Below, piece by piece: positions 57,166 through 64,000 of a stretch of DNA of 64,000 bases. Below the pieces are notes generated by a model. That model did no database searches and was not told the origin of the DNA. It saw nothing but the letters and a program-made list of their open reading frames with translations. The stretch is from Berberis thunbergii (lineage: Eukaryota > Streptophyta > Magnoliopsida > Ranunculales > Berberidaceae): the NCBI GenBank assembly GCA_003290165.1, contig QNQO01000524.1, positions 62,001-126,000 on the forward strand. Direction: 5' to 3'. The translations under genes were made by a program, and so were the position numbers. Every line of letters begins with the position of its first letter. Position 1 is the stretch's first letter.

Positions 57166-60100
57166 GTAAGCGAGAGAATATATATTTTTATTGTTATTAC
57201 TGTTTTTTTCTATAGTATTTAATGTTTGTACTTTCTAATTCAATTTACAAATACTTGATAGGATATACTAAAGTTGCTGATGGGAAGTCTCGTCTCAAAG
57301 CGTTGATCATGGTTCAGGTATCCATACTATCAATAGTTCATATTGATATTGTATGACAATGTACTACAATTTACTTTGTTCCCCATTTTGTGCTTTTTAT
57401 TTGTCTATAATGTAAAAACCTCCTGTTTTTTGTGATTAAGTTGTGAATTGTAAAATTAATTTTTATTTTTTGAAGATACGTTGGTAATGAGGTTAAAGGC
57501 TTTTATGTTTATAATTGGAAATCAGTATGCATTTCTAGGGAAGACGGGACTCAGTATTTGTCCTCATGAATGGTATCTCAGAAGAAAATGACTGTAGAGA
57601 TACGGTATGGACGGGGACAGCCTGTGGAAAGATGTGGCTGAAGCTAAACATGATTTAGGAAGTTTGAAATTCTTAACCAAGCATCCAAGATATCCATACC
57701 GTGCAAGTACATTGAGAAGCATTTTTTGACAAGAACCATTCTTATTGGGAGGGCATTAAGGTGATAATGGAGAGAATGAAGTTTTGGCATGGTGTATGAG
57801 AGGATGGTCACAAGACTCAATATAAAAAATTATTCCTATTTACTTAAGGGGCAAAGATTTGTGATGGACTTTTGATTTGTAGAAGATGGTTCTACTTATT
57901 TTAATTTAAATCTTAGTAGGTTGATGTTTTTAATTGGTAAAATGGATGAGACAAAGTCTCTTGGGTTATTTGGATGGATTTTGGGGAGGAGGATAGATTG
58001 GCATGAAAAGCGCTTTCAGTCAGCTCAATGTTTTACAAGCTAGTAATGGCAAATCTTCCCTCCAAGGGGTCTATTATTTCTCATTAAAAAGGTGTCCAGG
58101 AAGGAGGCTTCACCAAAGGTGTTATTCTTTATGTGTAGATAATAGTGAGTGCAAAAACGGGAGGCCAAGATTGTCTATTGACTAAGGGTGTTAGAAATTT
58201 TGGTCATATTTTTTGGTGGAAACTCTCCATGGATAAAATTTAAATCTCGTTGGCAAGAGGTTGAATTAGTGAAAGAACTTGAGTATGTAGATAGGGTTGA
58301 AGGCGAGGGATATTTTGTGTGAGGGTGGCAGAATGGTAGAAAAAGTAGTGTATTGGTTTTTGACATGAGATCAATTTGGTTTAAACATTGGGCTTGGGTG
58401 AGAGAAGTCACGAGTCCATCAAGTGTTTCTCTGGCAAAAATATTTCTGCCGGGTTTTACGAAATGTTGGATTTTTGTGGCATTGTGGTGAAGCCTCTCCA
58501 CTTCATGGAGGTAGAGCTGAAGATTTTGAATTGGGAGAATATTGTATTGTAGTAGTAAAATATCAAACATACTTATTGTATCTTTACGCAACTCAATAAA
58601 ATTCTATCTGCAAGAATATTAAGATGTCATATGTATGGAAGGTTTTATGAAAATTAAAGGCCCCTGACTAGCACTTGTTGCGGTTTCACTGTGATAGCAA
58701 CTAAAGAAATCCTCACTTGTTGTGCAACTCTAATATGGTTGTCAAAACTTTAAAGTATAACCGTCTTTAGACTTGGAAAAATAAAGCAAATACTATGCGG
58801 TGACATCAATGACATCTTGTACTGAATTGATGAAAAAAGGGCCCCATATTGAAAGAAGATAACGAAGAAGACATCGTTATTCTTTATATTCGAGTTCTCA
58901 GGCAATAATGATTTCACGTGGAACCGTATCTGTATGATATCTTGTACAACTTTCTGTTTGAGAGAGATGCACATATAAAAAGATGTGAAGTGTATGAATT
59001 TCCTCTCAATTGTTGATTGCATTATAACCATCTAAAATAGGTTTGGTATTCTTGAGATCAGAGAGATGAACAATGCTTTTCTAGTCTTTGCAACAAAGAA
59101 AGACTCCATGAGGAGGAAAGTGATTGTGGATAAACATGGGACTGACAGTATGATTGGTTTACAAAGAAGGTCAAATGTTCATGGTTGCTCTGTTTGGAGA
59201 AACGTTCTGAACAAAAAAGTGAAATTCATCGAGGGTATTTTTTCCAGGTTGGAAATGGCACTCTTGTGGAGTTTTTGCACAATAAATGACTTGTCAACAA
59301 GCCTCTGTTTGTGCGCTTCAAGGACATTGACAACATCTCTCGTAGGCAAGGATGTACATACACGGGCACACGTGTCATGTCAGACACGTACACAACACGC
59401 TAACTCGACAATTTTTAAAAATTAGGACTCAATAGACACGGTGATACATCATACTTTAAAAAATGTCATGAACATAAAAAAATCTAATAAAGAAAAATTT
59501 AAGTAAAAAAGAATGAGAAGTATGAAGATGAAAATGAAGCACAAATTGTGTTGGAAAAGAAAAAATAAAGAAGAAAAAACATAGAGAAGATTACACTCCG
59601 TCGCAAAAATAAAGTAGAGGAAATAAGAAGCAAATGAGAGAAGAAACATAGACTACCATAATGCTTCATCGCCCTCTTTATCTTGCATCAAAATTGAAAG
59701 TTTTTCAATGGATTAACAACTTTCAAATTAGATGGTTATATGCCCCACCTAAAAGTAAAAAATAAAATAAAATTGATTGTTGAGTCTTGATTGTGTTCAA
59801 ATTAGGGACGGGCATCCCTCCCGCGATACCGAACCCGTCCTGATATAGAGTAGGATGGGATCGGGATGGAGATTTTCAATCCCACATATCCCGAATTTAT
59901 TTATTTAATAATAATAATTATTAATTTTAATCAAAATATTCTTCTAAATTAAATTTTAAGATGTGTTGAAATTAAATCAATGCAAGATGAAATTTTATAT
60001 GAAATCTAAATGAATTGAATCATTAATTCTAAATGAAATTTAATATTTATTTGTTTTTCAAAAAAATGTAATATTTATTTATTTAATATCTATTAGTATT

Positions 60101-63100
60101 AATGATGCAAGTTATATGTATATAAATTTGACATTATTGATGTGTGAGTAATGTGAGATAAAACTCTTTTTGTTATTTTTTATTGGAGGGCTATTTGATT
60201 ACATTGACCATGTGTTTGACACGTGCCTATACGTTGACCATGTGTTCGACGCGTGTCAGATATGTGTCGGACACGGGTACGACAAGTTTTATGAAAAAGT
60301 CGGTGCTTCCTTGCCTGTAGGCAACCAGGCCCACTCTCCCTTTTTTGTTCCTCCTCTCAAGGCTCCACTGGTTGGATATTGCTGCATGTAGAGATTTCCG
60401 GTAAAGAGAAGTTAATCAGGGCTCACTACTTAGCTCTTTTATCCTTGGGAACACAAAACGGGAATTTTCACCATCAAAGTTTTTTTCACAAGTGCTACAA
60501 TATTCACTTTCATTAAATTCAATCCGTTCAATTTTGTTTGTTCTGTTTTTTGGAAGAAGGAACATTGCCTAGACAAAATTTCTTTATTTGGACGATTGCG
60601 CACAACGGTGTCCTCACCATTAATAATCTGCACAAAAGAAATTTCATCATCCCCAATAGGTGCGCTTTATGTGAGCATATTCAGATCCATCTCTTTACCA
60701 TTGTGAGTTCATAAAGAGGGTTTGGACTAGTGTGTACTCTGTCTGCTTGGTTAGAGCAATGGAACAACAAAGTGCTACCTAAAAAAGGCGAGTGGATTTG
60801 GGATATGGTACTTCCAACAACTTTCTGGATCATTTGGAAGGAAAGAAATAACTGCATTTTTCATGGGAAGAAGAGCAATGAGATTGTTGTTTGAGCTTCT
60901 AATAAATCTACGACCATTCAATGGGCGAGCTTGAATTTTGCCGGATGCCAACACTCACACCGGCGTCATAAACAATTTGGATCTTCTATTTCTTACCACT
61001 TATGAGTTTTTTCTCTCTTTCTTTTTGGTTTTCTTTTTTTTGTGGGATGCCCTCTTGTTTCATAGCGAGCTCCTTGCTCGCATGTATTTGCGTTTGTAAT
61101 TTCTTTCTTTCTCTTTGATGCAAATATGTTTTATTGATTAAAAAAAGAAAAAAAAATCTCCAATCAAGTATCCAATTTTAACTATATATATATATGTATG
61201 TATGTCCACCCTTCTCCTGTCGAAGTGACGTGCTCAACTACGGGAACTGGTTCACCTCACTCTGCTCGCCCACCATGGAGTTATGAATGAAGCTCTTTCT
61301 CGCGCAGGCAATAACACTACTTTGTCCCCAGCTTCTCAATGGGAAAGCCTTATAAGACTCGGTCAATTTGCATTGAGTCTTTCTCAACGACATGATATAT
61401 TGAGTGGTCAACACTCCAGAAGTGATTATGAGCGAAACCAACTCCCAAGGTGTGACAGGCTGTGTGTACATGGTCCGGGTCCATATTCAACACGGCATGT
61501 TGATCCGCGATTACTAGCGATTCCAAATTCATGTTCTTGAGTTGCAGAAAACAATCCGAAGTGAGTCAATCTTTTCAGATTCGTTCCGCCTTACAACCTT
61601 GTTTCCCATTGTAGCATTTGTGTGGCCCAACCCATAAGGGCCATGTAGACTTGACGTCATCCCCATCTTCCTCCAGTATATCACTGGCAGTCCCTCATGA
61701 GTGCAGCACATACCTTTTTGTTTGTTTCGGAACTGTTTTTGCGGGGTGTACTATTACCACTACAACAGGAGAATTTGGTAGTGGGGAATGGCGAGCCTTC
61801 GGATTTTAACTCTATCATAAGATAGGTTATCCATCCTGGACCCATCAACCCACTGCTGATACAGATCACGTGTCCACTCATACCAAACCGGGGGAGGTGG
61901 AAAGGGGTCTTCTGGCTCCTAGCAATCTGTTTATTTGGATGCTTGCCTTCTATCGTTGACTTTTCCATTTTTATCTCAAATCTGATAAAACCTTAAGTTA
62001 ACGGGGTGGGCCCTGCCTGTGTAACCTTCCGTTGGTGTTCGAAGGAAGTTGATTCAATTTGTAAAGAGAGAGAAAGTCCCCAAGTCAAAGGCTATTACCC
62101 ACCTCTCAATTGCCATGCTTTCTATTTCGGGATCCACATGCTAAGGCATAATCCAACACTAGATTCGTGAGCAAACGAGCATCTAAACATATCGGCATAC
62201 CTCGTATTTCTGATAATGCGGATTCCTCACGAGAATTTGGTAGTGGGGAATGGTGAGCCTTGGGGTTCTAACTCTTATCATAAGATAGGTTATATATATA
62301 TATATACAACGGCGGATCTACCCTTTGGCTAAGGGGTCAATTGCCTCCCCTAACCTTAAAAAAAATCCACTAAAGTATTTGTATTTTCTATATTGCCCCC
62401 TTTAAATTTGTAGGTTGCCCCCCTTATGTTCCAAGAAAGCTTTCATTTGTTGAATTTCTGAACTTTTGATGGCCACAATGATGCATTTTGAATTTGTTTA
62501 TTATAATTCCCTGTGGCCGCGTTCAAGAAATTCCACCGTGGACGTCTCCTTGCTCCTCCACCACGTCCGACAGATATTTAGGACTCCCTGCAAATGAACC
62601 AATTTTATGCCTAATGTGGAAGCAAATTGCCACACTCTACACTGAATGGCTCGATGACAGGTCCGATGCGGAAACCTCGCTCGTTTTGCTTGCTCTTGAC
62701 AACAATCGGTCTGGGAAGCTAATAATTGAAAAGGTGGAGTTGTGCCACTGCTAAAATTGGTATAGTTGAATAGTTGTATACTGTTTGCCCCCCTTTGTCT
62801 GCAATCCTGGCTCCGCCCTTGTATATATATATATATAGTGAATAATAAAGCTGATGTTTTTGTTATATTTAAAAAATGCGCATAAGCTTGTTAATCCTTG
62901 TGTAAAACACAAAAGAGAAAGATCTAGTCAGTGTATTGGTGTGAGTGGTGAGGTTTGTTTGGAGATACAGTCACTGACTTTATGAAAAGAAAGACAATGG
63001 TTATCTACTTGGAATAAAGAAATAATGTTCATTATTTGACACGGGGTTGACTCTTAGTAAAAAGATCAAGATATGATGCTTGATTTTGCTAGGGAAGCAA

Positions 63101-63623
63101 TTGAACTGAAAGGCAATTAGACCTAGGACCAGATTGGTTAAAGCCATGCTAGGTTTCTATTAAATTAAGGAAGCAATTACTCTTTTTTTTATGCTTCCTG
63201 ATTTTGCATCATTGGTTCTGTTGATTGATTTCTTTATTACATCTTGATGACCCAACAGTAAATGAATGTTATATATTTGATCATATGGACCACATCTCTA
63301 TATGCAGGCTATCGTTCAACTGATAGGCACGCTGACCATATTTTTGTCCAAGGAAAAGGCCTCTGTGTTACCTATTTCCATTGGTTTTGTTTCTCTTTTA
63401 ATTGGAGAGCTAGGTTTCTACCGACCTCTTAAGCCAGTTACATTTAAATTTGCCATATCTTGGATCTGTTATAGTAAGGATTGCTTTAACGTGCTAGTCA
63501 TTTCATGTGTTGAAAGGTCGAAGGCGCAGCCAAGCAAATTACTTGAGCCTCTACACGTTTGCATCCTTTATTGTTACTCTACGTTCAATTTTAGGAGTTA
63601 TTAAGAGCAATAATCTATTGGAG
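57093..63623 (+). CDS. Jagunal-like ER membrane protein, 5' part (four exons seen)
   Basis: Exons 57093-57165, 57262-57317, 63308-63413 and 63517-63623 have GT/AG ends and matching phases and give 114 residues. The N-terminus reads RPSGTDGSDFSYRMVVDPRY; the GTDGSDF motif is the hallmark of the Jagunal family (animal JAGN1, an ER protein needed for secretory traffic), followed by VADGKSRLKALIMVQ. Exon 3 gives a membrane helix (AIVQLIGTLTIF, then ISIGFVSLLIGEL); exon 4 gives GRRRSQANYLSLYTFASFIV, a second hydrophobic segment. The rest of the protein is not in the window. Intron 2 is almost 6 kb and filled with insertions. The exon 3 donor (G|GTTTCT) is weak. Exon structure is firm; the family name is less so. 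Confidence 0.75.
57262..57317 (+). CDS. Jagunal-like gene, second coding exon
   Basis: This 56-nt exon encodes RYTKVADGKSRLKALIMVQ, ending CAG|GTATCC. It is too short to stand out as an open frame. Confidence 0.8.
57936..58306. repeat. Right arm of the inverted repeat
   Basis: Partner of 56387-56694. It lies in intron 2 of the Jagunal-like gene. Beyond it, to about 58610, lies a decayed frame (KHWAWVREVTSPSSVSLAKI-like) of the kind found next to plant LINEs, not assigned. Confidence 0.85.
58990..61155 (+). mobile_element. 5'-truncated LINE (L1-type) in Jagunal intron 2, interrupted
   Basis: Fragmentary frames match the C-terminal part of plant LINE ORF2: a GCSVWRNVL segment near 59190, VGNGTLVEF near 59250, and, after an insertion, the zinc-binding end (FWKKEHCLDKISLF-like near 60555, CALCEHI near 60660, FWIIWKERNNCIFHG near 60825). 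The 3' end is an A-rich tail at 61138-61155. The element lacks its RT core. Confidence 0.75.
59350..60316. mobile_element. Insertion in the LINE, hAT-like by target duplication
   Basis: A perfect 8-bp duplication GTAGGCAA flanks it (59342-59349 and 60317-60324). Both ends carry repeats of the type acacgtgtc/gtgtcggacacg. Inside, near 59808-59890, is a further repeat (gggacgggcatccc, ggatcgggatgg) that may be another nested insertion. There is no transposase. Confidence 0.55.
61415..61706 (-). pseudogene. Organellar small-subunit rRNA fragment (rrn18-like), nuclear copy
   Basis: Reverse-complemented, this is the 3' third of a bacterial-type small-subunit rRNA: on plus, the universal phrases gatccgcgattactagcgat, gggccatgtagacttgacgt and ccagtatatcactggcagt are intact. 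Plant mitochondrial 18S rRNA is the best fit from memory; the plastid or a bacterium is less likely. It has many substitutions and is truncated at both sides, so it is a nuclear insertion (NUMT-type), not an active rRNA gene. Confidence 0.8.
61769..62293. repeat. 62-63 bp direct repeat flanking unassigned DNA
   Basis: A segment starting gagaatttggtagtgggga and ending aagataggttat occurs at 61769-61830 and 62231-62293 with a few differences. The 400 bp between is not assigned; it may be further organellar DNA from the same insertion. Confidence 0.75.
62305..62821. mobile_element. Small hAT-type element in a TA repeat
   Basis: The ends are CAACGGCGGATCTACC on the left and, inverted from the right, CAAGGGCGGAGCCAGG, the GGGCGGAnCCAGG style of plant hAT termini. 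It sits within (TA)n, so the 8-bp duplication is TATATATA on both sides. It has no transposase. The middle (62488-62754) is an 88-codon open frame of normal amino-acid composition that I cannot identify. Confidence 0.65.
63308..63413 (+). CDS. Jagunal-like gene, third coding exon
   Basis: This exon encodes AIVQLIGTLTIFLSKEKASV and on to LLIGEL, a membrane segment. Its acceptor is TATGCAG. The frame continues into the intron, which is not coding. Confidence 0.78.
63517..63623 (+). CDS. Jagunal-like gene, fourth coding exon
   Basis: This exon encodes GRRRSQANYLSLYTFASFIV and on to SNNLLE, bounded by TTGAAAG and GTGAGA. The phase joins the third exon exactly. Confidence 0.78.
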
Positions 63624-64000
63624 GTGAGATGGTTAACTTATCACTGTTTTTCTTTTTGTTTTAGTGCATATTGCATAAAGATCTTGAAATATTGATACCT
63701 CTTCTTTTTAACAAAATGATTTTTGCATTTTCTGGTTTCTTGGTGTGGCTAGAATACTACTTTTTCCTTATGAACTTGTCACTTGGTTTCATTTGTAGAT
63801 GAATAGATGTGAGGGTGATTATCCTGTCACAAAGTTACTCGGAACAATACTTTAGCTTTGGCTAATTTGATAGTTATTGTCAACTGTAGAATCAACAACA
63901 ATCTAATGGCCAATTATTTGGATTTGTATTTGAGTCAAATACGTGAGTCTCAGGATCCTGTCCCAAATTTTATTGGCTATGCAGTTAAACCGGTGCGAAG
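63624..64000 (+). other. Intron 4 of the Jagunal-like gene
   Basis: I see no further exon that fits the family, so the remaining coding sequence probably lies beyond the window. Confidence 0.5.

Noticed and set aside
61283..61968. Open frames on both strands as genes
   Set aside because: Much of this stretch is an antisense organellar rRNA fragment, which gives spurious frames; the remainder has no family match.
63798..63855. Possible fifth Jagunal exon (after TTTGTAG)
   Set aside because: The frame stops after about 18 codons and does not resemble the expected hydrophobic continuation.

Overview
This is plant nuclear DNA, most likely from a eudicot: AT-rich, with spliced genes, plant-only protein families (Dof, AP2/ERF, kiwellin) and dense transposable elements. 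The species cannot be fixed from the window.

Genes. Four genes look functional. (1) A Dof zinc-finger transcription factor at 2291-3181 (+), one exon. (2) A WDR44-like WD40-repeat protein at 7713-21776 (-), which I assembled from seven exons that join in frame to 898 residues; its introns hold two hAT-type elements and a gypsy LTR. (3) A group A-6/RAP2.4-type AP2/ERF factor at 34800-36002 (-), one exon. (4) The 5' part of a Jagunal-like ER membrane protein gene, exons at 57093, 57262, 63308 and 63517 (+); the gene runs off the right edge and has a 6-kb intron carrying a LINE, an rrn18-like organellar rRNA fragment and a hAT-type element. A kiwellin (ripening-related) pseudogene lies at 5421-5982.

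Repeats, left to right. tRNA-derived SINEs at 543, 1397 and 40988; a copia LTR remnant at 4413-5145; a family of about 190-bp palindromic MITEs with 9-bp target duplications (10 copies between 22.3 and 39.3 kb, two of them nested, two just upstream of the ERF promoter); a coding-poor copia-type element at 28565-32805, split by a 2.7-kb solo LTR.

The most striking region is 41922-52922: a decayed endogenous pararetrovirus (Caulimoviridae, florendovirus-like by layout). It is flanked by a 419-bp direct repeat that begins at a tRNA-Met primer-binding-site-like sequence, so it looks like a linear integration slightly longer than one circular genome (unit about 7.2 kb once a later insertion is subtracted). 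That insertion is a 3.38-kb gypsy-type solo LTR (43882-47264, perfect 5-bp duplication), which itself carries a spliced-gene fragment of an inositol transporter about 140 bp downstream of its own TATA box.

The genes do not form a pathway; they are independent neighbours separated by layered insertions whose order can be read from the nesting.
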